Assembly: GCA_023150835.1 (NCBI GenBank)
Contig: JAKLKB010000102.1
Span: 1 to 25,313 of the forward strand
Direction: 5' to 3'
Length of the DNA stretch: 25,313 nt
From: Myxococcota bacterium
GTDB taxonomy: Bacteria > Myxococcota_C > UBA6777
Below the pieces are notes generated by a model. That model saw nothing but the letters and a program-made list of their open reading frames with translations. It was not told where the DNA came from and made no database searches. Made by a program: the position numbers and the translations under genes. Positions 14,342-22,906 of the stretch are shown here, one piece after another. Each line of letters starts with the position of its first letter. Within the stretch, counting starts at the first letter, position 1.

Positions 14342-17300
14342 GCGAAGATCGAAAGGTGTCAACAAGCGATGGATCGGCGATGCTACGAGCCGATTCGACG
14401 CACAAGATCAGCGCACCTTCGAGGTCAAGCACTTCGAGATCCGCCATCAGCACAGGAAGAGAACTTGGTTGCATCCAAACACGCACCTCACAAGGCTGCT
14501 CAGGCCGCCACGTCCGAAAGATATCCATCCGCGCAAAGCCCGTCGGCAGGCAAGGAAAGCCATGTTGTTGCAACGACCACAAGATGATCATCTGAAAGGC
14601 TCCATCGAGCCAGAACGGATCGAGCAACCAATCCCGACGCAGCGGCTGTTCCATCCAACTTGCGGGCGGTGTGGCCGCTTTTAAGCGAGCGCGAATCCCC
14701 GTTGCATCGCAACCTTCGACAGATTCGATGCAATGAAACAGCGGCCCGTGAAACAACCGATCGTACGGAGAAAAAGACAAGGCCCCTTTGGGAAGCGCAC
14801 GTTGCGATGGCGATGGGATGGGCTGCTGCGGCCCAAAAAGCAGCCGCGCAGAAGCGTGTGTCAACGTCTTTGCGTGAGACGAACTTTCGCAGACAGCCGC
14901 CAATTGGAACCCCTCATCGGTGGAAGCAAGATCGCGGATCGTACAGCGCAAGGGGACCGCTTCTTGTGTGAGGGTGCAGCCTTTTCGCACCTCCATCCCG
15001 TCCATCCGCAACCAACGCAACGAGGCCGTCGGGTGCTGTTGGGACAAGACTGTGTGCGCTGCCACCGCCATCCATTCCACCATGATCGCCGCAGGAAGCA
15101 CCCCAACCCCGCGCATCTGGTGATCCCGCAAAAACAGATCACGCTGCGTGGTCAACGTGCGTTGCCATCCCACCCACTCGTCCGTGTCGATCCTCCCCAA
15201 GATCACGACTTCGATATCTTCTTGCGGGGTTCGCCTTGATGGCGTAAGGGATCGACCCGACGGCTGGTCCGATGCGGTCGATGCGTTCGAGGGCTCAAGC
15301 GACGGAACAGCGGTCATCTTGGACGAAAGCTCTTGCAACATACAGCGTGCGCCCTCTTCCAATCCGATTACACCGACACCTTCGCGTGCGAATATCTGCT
15401 TGAGTGCGGGTGTCACCATGCCGCCATCCCAAGGCCCCCAATTCATCGAACGCACCACACAGTTGGGCAGGCGTCGATGCAGGCGTTGTGCGATCTTGTT
15501 GAGGGCCTCGTTTGCCATCGCATAATCCGCTTGGCCGATCCGCCCAAAGCGCGCCGTACTCGACGAAAAAAGCACAACACAACGCAACGCCGATTCATCC
15601 ACCGCCCCAAGCAGCCCCAAAAAGCCTTGCACCTTGGTGGCGTAGACTTTTTCTGCATCCGCAAGCCGCTTTTCGGCGATCAGTCGATCCGCCAAGATCC
15701 CCGCACCATGGATGATCCCGCGCACAGGGCCTTCTTCGACTTGCACAGATCCCAACAAAGCCCGAACTGCCGATGAATCAGCGATATCAAGGCTGCGGTA
15801 CAACACCTTTGCCCCGAAGCGTCGCAAAGCGGCGAGAGTGCGATGCACTTCGCGACCGCGCAAGATATCTTCGCATCGTCGTTGGATATCACGGGGGCTG
15901 GGCTTGCCTTGTGTGTGTTCAAGCAAAGCTTTTTTGATCGAGGCCTCCTCATCGAGTCCTCGTAACCACGCCGCTTCGGGTTCTGGCAACGGTGAGCGCC
16001 CCAACAAAAGCAGCGTCGGTTGACAGGCTTGCGCAAGCGCCTGCGCCACCGTCGCTGTCACGCCACGCGCCCCCCCTGTGACAATCACCAGATCGCCCCG
16101 CTGGATCGGCAAACTTCCAACGATATCCGCTTCGGTCAACGTAGCTGACTGCTTCAAGGACGGAAAAGATATCGGAGAAAGGACGGACGGCTGCAAAGAA
16201 AGCATCCGCCATCCGCCAGTCGCTCCAGCGATCTCGACAGGTCCGATCGCACAAAGCGCCGCCCAGACATCTTGGATAGCCGTTTCTGCGTCGAGATCTG
16301 GCGCGATATCCAAGGCGCGACAGTGGACTTGCGGCCATTCACGCGCTGCTGTCTTGGTCAATCCCGCCAACGCACCGCTATCCACAGCGATCGGCGGCTC
16401 AAGCCGCCCCTGACCCAAACCAAAAGCGCCGTCCAAACGAGAGATCGTTGCGAACAACGAACCGCCTTGCATCGCGCTCGATTGGAGGGCTTTTGCTGCC
16501 GACTTGGCAACGGCCAAAGCCCCGAAGCTATCGGGAACTTCTCGAAATGGGGCCACCAAGATCACGCCACGCAGCACCGCTTGGGCCTCCAAGACCTCGG
16601 GAAGCTGCGACACGGAAAGCACTTGCGGAAAAAAGCCTTGCGCTTGTGCGAAAGCAGCGATCTTTTCGGCGAGACCGAAAGCGTCCGAGGTGAGATACAA
16701 CGGCCCCTGTTTGGCAAGCGAAACAGAAGTGGTAGCCGAAAGAGAGAATGGATCCGTTTGAAGAGTCAGGCGCTGAAGCTGTGCGGGCCAACGCGTCAGA
16801 TCAGCGCCGAAGGAAGGGTCCGCAGGTGGCCCTCCTTCGTGGGTCGCCATCGTGGGCGGCCCTCCGTTGGTTTGCAGGGTCTCCATCAGCGCCCCAACGA
16901 TATCACCGAGGGTACGGAGGCTTCCGAGTGCTTGCGAAGAAAGATGCGGCAACGAGGGTTGGGCTTCTTGGAGAGCCGACAAGATCTCCACGCGCTTGAT
17001 GCTATCGATGCCCAGATCCGCATCCAACTCCATCGACACTTCGAGGATATCCATCGGATAGCCCGTTTTTTCGGCCACCACCCGAAACAACAGCCCTGAC
17101 AACGCAGACGCATCAGCAGCACTTGATCCCTTGGGCTGTTCCGATGCGGATCGTGGATGCGCCACAAAAGAAGGCGCGGACAACACAGTCGGCGCAGACG
17201 AACGAAGCGAATCGCCATCCGCGTGCGTGTCTCCGTTGGTGCGGTGACCTGAACCGTTGCCATGAAAAGAGGTTGCAGCAGAAGAGATCGCTGCCGAACT

Positions 17301-20300
17301 CCCATACACGGGCGGAGCCGAAGGTTGGCGCATGACAGCCGAAGGCGCAGCAGCGGAAACAGCGGGCGCGGGCTGACGCGAGACAACAGAAGAGGCCGAC
17401 GAAAGCGGCACAACGGCGGACGATGCAGGCGCAAAAGACATCGTGGGTGTCGGCACAAAAGAAGTCCGTGATGTCGGTGCAAAAGAGGCTGCCGATGCAA
17501 AAGAGGCTGCCGGTGCGAAAGAGGCTGCCGGTTCAAAAGAGGCTGCCGGTGTCGGTGCATAAAGGGCGGCAGGAAGAGGCGGTTGAGCGGAGGCAGGCCA
17601 TGAGATATCCGTGGATTGTGGAGATATCCCGTGTTGTTGGAGCCACATCTGATAAAAGACCTGACGGGCTTGTTGTTGGCCTTCGAGGAATTGTTGGTGA
17701 AGTTGAGCGGTTTGTTGTTGGAGATGCAAAAGCTGGTAAAGCATCTGCTGGTTTGTGTGCAAAAGATCGTCCGACATGGTGCGGCTTCCCTGTATTGGTG
17801 AAGGAAAAACAGAACGAGATCGATGGGGTTCGATGGGGGGTCGTTGTGTGTTTGCGTTGGGGGATCGCAGGATGCTTGCGTTTGTGGGTGTAGCCTGCAT
17901 CGCATTTAATGGGATAGGCTTCGTGGTTGAAGAGGCCGATGGTTTGGAGTCGATGGGTGATGCGCTCGGCATCGTGGAGCGCTGGTTAGAAGAGGCCGAT
18001 GGTTTGGGGGGATCAGTCTGTAATGCGCTTGATGGCGTTGTTCGAGAGATCAAAGAGGCCGTGAGCGTAGGCGATTCGAGACGCGCAGGACTCCGAGGGA
18101 TCGATGAGGTAGGCGAAAGAGGAGTTGGTGGTGTAGGAGATTCGAGGCGCGCAGGACTCCGAGGGATCGATGAGGTAGGCGAAAGAGGAGTTGGTGGTGT
18201 AGGAGATTCGAGGCGCGCAGGGCTCGGAGGGATCGCACGTTGCGAAGTAAAGACATTGGCACCCGAGATCATCACTTGCATGGTGGGCTTTTTGGAGTGT
18301 TCGGCGGGTCGGGTGGTGGCGGTAGTATCCCATTCAGCGAGGCGTAGGGGATAACCGTGTGCAGCGAGACGCGCAAGCGTCAACGCCAGATCCCGCAAGC
18401 CGTCGCGTTGGCCTTGTGAGGCATCAAGCGAAAAGGCATCGACGCCTTCTTTCTCTGCGAGGATGGACTCGATCAAACGAGTCATGCGAGACCCCGGTCC
18501 AAGCTCCAAGAAGATCTGCGCCCCTGCATCGGCCATCGCGGAGATCTGCTCAACAAAACGCACAGGCGAGGCCAGTTGCGCAGCGAGCAAAGACGCCGAG
18601 GCTTGAAGCTCGGATGGATAAGGCGCAGCGGTCTTGTTGGCAAAAACAGGCGTATGGGTGGAAGACCACGCCCGAGAAGAAAGGCACTCCAAAAAAGGAG
18701 CTTGGGCGTCGGAAACAAGGGGGCTATGAAAAGCTGCGGCCACGGGGATACGACGCGTTTGCATCTTGCGGGATTCGAGGCGCGGTTCGGCAGCGGCGAT
18801 CGCGGCAAAGGTTCCCGAAAGCACCGCTTGGGTGGGGCTATTTTGGTTGGCGATCACAAGGTCGGGGGCTTCTTCACGCACAAAGGCATCGATCTGCGCG
18901 AGCGGAGCTTGGACAGCCAGCATCGTCCCGCGATCTCCGCCTTGGGCCATCAATTGGCCACGTTTGTGCGAGATCGCAAACAAGGTTTCTTCGTCGTAGG
19001 CTCCCGCCAAATGCAGCGCAACAAGTTCTCCGTAGCTATGTCCCGCCAGCAGATCGGCTTGCACACCAAAACGCGCCAAGGTACGCGCAGCAGCCAAACT
19101 CACCGCACCAAGCGCAGGTTGCGCTACATCGGTAGAACGCAAGGCATCGTCTTGAGAGAGCCGTTCGGCTTCATCCCACGCAGGGATCGGATAGATCAAG
19201 CGATCGAGCGGTGTGGTATGCGTCGAGTGTCTGCGCCAAGCTTGTTGTGCGCGTTCTAAAACACCAAAGGATTCAGGGAAATGGCACACAAGATCGCGCA
19301 ACATACCTGTGTATTGGCATCCTTGCCCGGGTACGATCACAGCCAGTTTTCCGCTTCTTGGCCCGCGACCATACGAGATGCCTTCGGGAGTCGTCCAAAC
19401 GCCCGCTTTCTCGGGAGAGATGGCGGCTTGTTTTTCAAAACGATCCATCGCTTGCAACGCTGCATCGCGCAAAGCCCCCCAACGTTCGGGCGGAGTGTGA
19501 GATTCGCAGGCCCACAACAACCGATGCGGCGCATCCGAACGAAACGCAGCACGTTGTTGGATGGCTTGGGCGCAAAGCTGCGACCATCCTTGAGGGATCT
19601 CCCAAGAGGACAAGGCTTTTTCGATCTGTGCAGGGGTGTCCGCACAAAAGGCAAGGATCTGAACACGCCCATCCCAATCAGGCGATGTCGGAAGATGAGG
19701 ATCAGCTTCTTCAAGGACGCAATGAAAGTTCGAGCCGCCAAAACCCAACGCGCTCAACGCCGCACGACGGGGAGAATCGGACGAAGACAGCCACGGTCTC
19801 AGTCGATTGTTCAGATAGAGGGGGGTGCGTTCTTGTCGCAAGATCGGCAAAGGCTTACGCGCTTTGATCGAAGGCGGAAGAACCTTGCGATGCAAGGCCA
19901 AGGCGATCTTGATCAATCCGGCCACCCCTGCGGCTGCTTTGGTATGTCCGATCTGCGACTTGACCGATCCGAGCGCGCACCACGGCGGCTGCTCGGGTTC
20001 GGCTTGGCCAAAAACTTCGACCAGCGCTTTGATCTCCGTCGCATCGCCGACTTTGGTTCCTGTGCCGTGAGCCTCGACAAGCTCGATGCTTCGGGCATCT
20101 ACGCCTGCCCGTTCGTAGGCACGACGCAGAGCCTTGGCTTGGCCTGTGTCGCTTGGGGCGTAGATGGCACGCCCGCGCCCGTCACTCGAAGAGCCGATGC
20201 CTTTGATCACGGCATAAACGCGATCTCCATCGCGTCGCGCATCCGCAAGGCGCTTGATCGCAACCATCCCCACGCCTTCGCCGAGGATGGTTCCGTCGCC

Positions 20301-21101
20301 TTCGGCATCAAAAGGCCGAGCGTCTCCTGTGGGCGAAAGTGCGGGTGTTTTGCTAAAGCACATATACATAAAGATATCGTTGAAGGTGTCTACACCGCCC
20401 GAAAGAACGAGGTCGGCATGGCCTGCTTGAAGTTCCAAACACGCAAGATGCAGCGCACTCAGCGAACTCGCACACGCCGCATCCACCACGCAATTGGTCC
20501 CACCGAGATCGAGGCGATTGGCGACTCGGCCTGCCACCACATTCCCAAGCAACCCGGGAAAAGAAGCCTCGCTCCAAGGCGGATAGGAGGCGCTGATCCG
20601 TTCGACGACTTCTTTTGCGATATCTTCGGGGATTCCTGAATCTTCGAGAGCTTTGCGCCAACGTGGATGCCCAAGGCGTGCGCCCAACGGGATCACCAAT
20701 TCCAAAGCCCCCGTCACTCCGAGGATCACACTTACGCGATCCCGATCCACCAAGCCTTCTTGATCATACCCAGCATCACGCAACGCATCTTGGGCTGCAA
20801 CCATCGCCAAAAGCTGCGATGTATCGGTTGCTTCGAGCGCGTTGGGGGTGATGCCATAGGCCAACGGATCGAACGCAAACGGCCTCAAAAATCCGCCACG
20901 TTTGGCGTAGGTGTGATCGGGTCTTTTGGGATCTGCATCAAAATAATCGCTGATCCGCCAGTGGGTCGGCGGGATCTCTGTGATGGCGTCTTGGCCGGTC
21001 TTGAGCATGGCCCAATAGGCGCGAACCTCTTCAGCCTGTGGAAAAAGGCCACCGATACCGACGATCGCGATAGGTTCAAAGGATGACTTGAACGACTGCA
21101 A
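14325..21101 (-). CDS. pfa2: Pfa2/PfaA-type PUFA synthase subunit: KS-AT-ACP-KR-DH with a single ACP
   Basis: A 2258-aa megasynthase (from the TTG). Domains: KS (about 9-462, Cys210 in DAACASSL), malonyl-type AT (about 587-920, Ser689 in GHSYGE), a long Pro/Ser/Ala linker holding a Gln-rich predicted coiled coil (about 1109-1154, including QQQTAQLHQQFLEGQQQ), one ACP (Ser1367 in GIDSIKRVE), KR (VTGGARGVTA; Tyr1860 in QADYAMANE) and a polyketide-type DH (His1994 in DHQMRGVGVLP, Asp2166 in WLDGAFQ). PUFA synthases usually carry several tandem ACPs, so one is unusual. Start: the frame is open upstream into pfaD, but TTG at 21101 has GGAG six bases upstream and places the KS at the N-terminus; GTG at 21113 is the alternative. 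In-frame tandem repeats of 66, 60 and 18 bp sit in the AT-ACP linker. It lies 77 bp after pfaD and overlaps pfa3 by 4 nt. Confidence 0.92.
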   Translation of the reverse strand: MQSFKSSFEPIAIVGIGGLFPQAEEVRAYWAMLKTGQDAITEIPPTHWRISDYFDADPKRPDHTYAKRGGFLRPFAFDPLAYGITPNALEATDTSQLLAMVAAQDALRDAGYDQEGLVDRDRVSVILGVTGALELVIPLGARLGHPRWRKALEDSGIPEDIAKEVVERISASYPPWSEASFPGLLGNVVAGRVANRLDLGGTNCVVDAACASSLSALHLACLELQAGHADLVLSGGVDTFNDIFMYMCFSKTPALSPTGDARPFDAEGDGTILGEGVGMVAIKRLADARRDGDRVYAVIKGIGSSSDGRGRAIYAPSDTGQAKALRRAYERAGVDARSIELVEAHGTGTKVGDATEIKALVEVFGQAEPEQPPWCALGSVKSQIGHTKAAAGVAGLIKIALALHRKVLPPSIKARKPLPILRQERTPLYLNNRLRPWLSSSDSPRRAALSALGFGGSNFHCVLEEADPHLPTSPDWDGRVQILAFCADTPAQIEKALSSWEIPQGWSQLCAQAIQQRAAFRSDAPHRLLWACESHTPPERWGALRDAALQAMDRFEKQAAISPEKAGVWTTPEGISYGRGPRSGKLAVIVPGQGCQYTGMLRDLVCHFPESFGVLERAQQAWRRHSTHTTPLDRLIYPIPAWDEAERLSQDDALRSTDVAQPALGAVSLAAARTLARFGVQADLLAGHSYGELVALHLAGAYDEETLFAISHKRGQLMAQGGDRGTMLAVQAPLAQIDAFVREEAPDLVIANQNSPTQAVLSGTFAAIAAAEPRLESRKMQTRRIPVAAAFHSPLVSDAQAPFLECLSSRAWSSTHTPVFANKTAAPYPSELQASASLLAAQLASPVRFVEQISAMADAGAQIFLELGPGSRMTRLIESILAEKEGVDAFSLDASQGQRDGLRDLALTLARLAAHGYPLRLAEWDTTATTRPAEHSKKPTMQVMISGANVFTSQRAIPPSPARLESPTPPTPLSPTSSIPRSPARLESPTPPTPLSPTSSIPRSPARLESPTLTASLISRTTPSSALQTDPPKPSASSNQRSTMPSASPIDSKPSASSTTKPIPLNAMQATPTNASILRSPNANTQRPPIEPHRSRSVFPSPIQGSRTMSDDLLHTNQQMLYQLLHLQQQTAQLHQQFLEGQQQARQVFYQMWLQQHGISPQSTDISWPASAQPPLPAALYAPTPAASFEPAASFAPAASFASAASFAPTSRTSFVPTPTMSFAPASSAVVPLSSASSVVSRQPAPAVSAAAPSAVMRQPSAPPVYGSSAAISSAATSFHGNGSGHRTNGDTHADGDSLRSSAPTVLSAPSFVAHPRSASEQPKGSSAADASALSGLLFRVVAEKTGYPMDILEVSMELDADLGIDSIKRVEILSALQEAQPSLPHLSSQALGSLRTLGDIVGALMETLQTNGGPPTMATHEGGPPADPSFGADLTRWPAQLQRLTLQTDPFSLSATTSVSLAKQGPLYLTSDAFGLAEKIAAFAQAQGFFPQVLSVSQLPEVLEAQAVLRGVILVAPFREVPDSFGALAVAKSAAKALQSSAMQGGSLFATISRLDGAFGLGQGRLEPPIAVDSGALAGLTKTAAREWPQVHCRALDIAPDLDAETAIQDVWAALCAIGPVEIAGATGGWRMLSLQPSVLSPISFPSLKQSATLTEADIVGSLPIQRGDLVIVTGGARGVTATVAQALAQACQPTLLLLGRSPLPEPEAAWLRGLDEEASIKKALLEHTQGKPSPRDIQRRCEDILRGREVHRTLAALRRFGAKVLYRSLDIADSSAVRALLGSVQVEEGPVRGIIHGAGILADRLIAEKRLADAEKVYATKVQGFLGLLGAVDESALRCVVLFSSSTARFGRIGQADYAMANEALNKIAQRLHRRLPNCVVRSMNWGPWDGGMVTPALKQIFAREGVGVIGLEEGARCMLQELSSKMTAVPSLEPSNASTASDQPSGRSLTPSRRTPQEDIEVVILGRIDTDEWVGWQRTLTTQRDLFLRDHQMRGVGVLPAAIMVEWMAVAAHTVLSQQHPTASLRWLRMDGMEVRKGCTLTQEAVPLRCTIRDLASTDEGFQLAAVCESSSHAKTLTHASARLLFGPQQPIPSPSQRALPKGALSFSPYDRLFHGPLFHCIESVEGCDATGIRARLKAATPPASWMEQPLRRDWLLDPFWLDGAFQMIILWSLQQHGFPCLPTGFARMDIFRTWRPEQPCEVRVWMQPSSLPVLMADLEVLDLEGALILCVESARSIADPSLVDTFRSSQESRS
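17479..17550. repeat. 18-bp tandem repeat (4 copies) in the AT-ACP linker of pfa2
   Basis: Four 18-bp units (17479, 17497, 17515, 17533) of the form GCAAAAGAGGCTGCCGGT. They encode Ala-Ala-Ser-Phe-Ala-Pro-like units between the Gln-rich segment and the ACP, and probably act as a flexible tether for the single carrier domain. Confidence 0.88.
17929..18240. repeat. 60-bp and 66-bp tandem repeats in the AT-ACP linker of pfa2
   Basis: GAAGAGGCCGATGGTTTGG occurs at 17929 and again at 17989 (60-bp period). Three 66-bp units follow, starting at 18073, 18139 and 18205. The first two are almost identical over their full length; the third keeps about 35 bases. The 66-bp unit encodes 22 residues made of two different 11-residue halves, IPRSPARLESP and TPPTPLSPTSS. 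It has the same unit length as the KS repeat in pfa3, although the sequence is unrelated. Confidence 0.9.
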
Positions 21102-21111
21102 CTCACTCTCC
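21099..21111 (-). promoter_or_regulatory. Probable pfa2 ribosome-binding site and TTG start
   Basis: On the minus strand, GGAG (21111-21108) precedes a TTG (21101-21099) by six bases. A GTG at 21113 is in frame but has no purine-rich site at a suitable distance. This is inferred from spacing only. Confidence 0.5.
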
Positions 21112-21178
21112 ACACATCGAAAGCATCCAACAGCAAACACACCGAACTCGACACAAAGCCCCAAACCAGCAGCGCGCT

Positions 21179-22792
21179 TTACGAGGCTGATGCGATTAAG
21201 CGCAACAACGTTTCGTGATCCATCGGTCGATACGGGGGAAACGGACCCAAACGCCCCAGCAGACCTTGTTGGCGAAGCCATTGCAGCCTCGTTTGATAAG
21301 CGGCCCCATACAGGAGTTGAAGCGCGACGTCAACCACACGCCGATGTTCTTGTTGTGCGAGTGCGGAACCTTCCGTCCATGCGTTAAAAGCCCCCATCGC
21401 TGGCCCTGTCCAGATCTGATAATCCAGTTTGCGCGCAGGATCGCCTTGGTTGGCCCACCGCGAAGACAAGCCCAGATACCAACGAAACACCAACGCCATC
21501 TTGTGCTTGGGATCTTGCTCAGCCCGCGTAAGCTGCGAAGCATCACGCGCTGCAAAGTACGCTTGGGTTTGTTCCCAGATCGCGTTCAATGGGGCTTGAA
21601 ATATCTGGCGTTCCAACATCTCTCGATCTTTGGCAGGGATCGCTTCGAGGCTCGGAAAGTCCCGATACAACGAATAGAGCTTGGCGGCACGCATCGCAAA
21701 CATGGTTCCGCGCTTGAGGACTTGGACTTTGACCCCCATCTCAAACATATCCGCAGCGGGGGCCATGATCACATCGGCCTGTTCGGCTTGTGCAAGCAGC
21801 GCACGCACAACCTCCGAACTCCCCGATTCAACACAGGCTTGGTTGATCGAGCCTGTGACAATGTAGGCTGCGCCCATCGCAAACATTGCAGCCGCAGCAT
21901 CGGGCGTTCCGATGCCACCTGCTGCCCCCACCCGCAAGATCCGCTGGTCTCCATAATGCGCTTGCATCTGATCGCGCAACGCACAGATCGTCGGAAACAA
22001 CGACAGCGCCGGACGATTGTCCGTATGCCCTCCCGAATCGGCTTCTGCGGTCACTTCGTCGGCCATCGGGATCTCGCTCGCCATCTGCGCTTGTTCGGGG
22101 CGCAAGAATCCTTCACGCACCAAGGTCTCCAACATCGCGCTTGGTGGCGGAGAAAAGAAACGCCGCGCTACCTCAACACGCGATATCTTCGCCATCACAC
22201 GTTGCGGCGTCTGAACGCGCCCATCTGCCGAGCGCGAGATCCCCTCCACCCGAAAACGCACCAACGGCAAGGTCAGATCCATATACGCTGAGGCCTCAAC
22301 AAAACGCACCCCTCGGCTCAAGTACAGATCCACCGTCTCCGCTTCCATCTTCGGCTCGTTGGGGCTGTGGATCAGGTTCATCCCAAACGGCGTCCTCAAC
22401 ACCTCCAATCGCGCCAACGCCCGCTCGATCGTCGATATCTCCAAGCCTGCCGCTCCAAAATACCCCATCAATCCTGCCTGACTCAGCGATTGGACCATCT
22501 CCACCGAGGCGATCCCATTCGCCATCGCCCCCGCAACATACGGATAGCGTACCCCATACGCCTCACAAAAGGAGGCATCTCCTAGATCCCGCATCGACAA
22601 CGCAGGCAACACGCCCAGCACAGGCAAGCCCCGACCTTCCGCCCCCTCCTGCCACACGCCCCCTCGCGCCAAACACGCCTCTCCCTCCACTTCCACCACA
22701 CCATAACGCTGCGCGATATCTTCCAACGCTGCTCGTTGCGCTTCATAACCCCTGATCAAGAGGCTTGATTCTCCTTGCCATCTTCCCTGCAA
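21179..22792 (-). CDS. pfaD: PfaD/Pfa1-type trans-acting enoyl reductase of the PUFA synthase
   Basis: A 537-aa flavin-dependent TIM-barrel enoyl reductase, close to the usual PfaD length of about 540. It reduces trans-2-enoyl-ACP on Pfa2 in trans. Visible landmarks are the N-terminal substrate region, VAGAMANGIASVEMVQ near the barrel start, ADSGGHTDNRP (His256; the NMO/FabK-like flavin and active-site motif), VGAAGGIGTPDAAAAMFAMG and VTGSINQACVESGSS. Start: an in-frame GTG at 22864 has no Shine-Dalgarno, whereas TTG at 22792 has GGAG seven bases upstream (22803-22800) and gives the typical length. It is the first pfa gene, as in the myxobacterial pfa1-pfa2-pfa3 order, and lies 114 bp after the MetZ-like gene on the same strand. 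Confidence 0.93.
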   Translation of the reverse strand: MQGRWQGESSLLIRGYEAQRAALEDIAQRYGVVEVEGEACLARGGVWQEGAEGRGLPVLGVLPALSMRDLGDASFCEAYGVRYPYVAGAMANGIASVEMVQSLSQAGLMGYFGAAGLEISTIERALARLEVLRTPFGMNLIHSPNEPKMEAETVDLYLSRGVRFVEASAYMDLTLPLVRFRVEGISRSADGRVQTPQRVMAKISRVEVARRFFSPPPSAMLETLVREGFLRPEQAQMASEIPMADEVTAEADSGGHTDNRPALSLFPTICALRDQMQAHYGDQRILRVGAAGGIGTPDAAAAMFAMGAAYIVTGSINQACVESGSSEVVRALLAQAEQADVIMAPAADMFEMGVKVQVLKRGTMFAMRAAKLYSLYRDFPSLEAIPAKDREMLERQIFQAPLNAIWEQTQAYFAARDASQLTRAEQDPKHKMALVFRWYLGLSSRWANQGDPARKLDYQIWTGPAMGAFNAWTEGSALAQQEHRRVVDVALQLLYGAAYQTRLQWLRQQGLLGRLGPFPPYRPMDHETLLRLIASAS

Positions 22793-22906
22793 GATCGATC
22801 TCCTATCGTTTTCGGTACCATTTCCCGTCCGACTTTTTGCTCGCAACCCTCTCGCCCAACACACCGAGCCAAACCAAGACAGAACGACTCCCCTCGGACC
22901 TTTGGC

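Noticed and set aside
21102-21281. A longer N-terminus for Pfa2 starting at 21281
   Set aside because: It would overlap the end of pfaD by about 100 bp and add about 60 residues with no KS similarity before the EPIAIVGIGG motif; later starts fit better.
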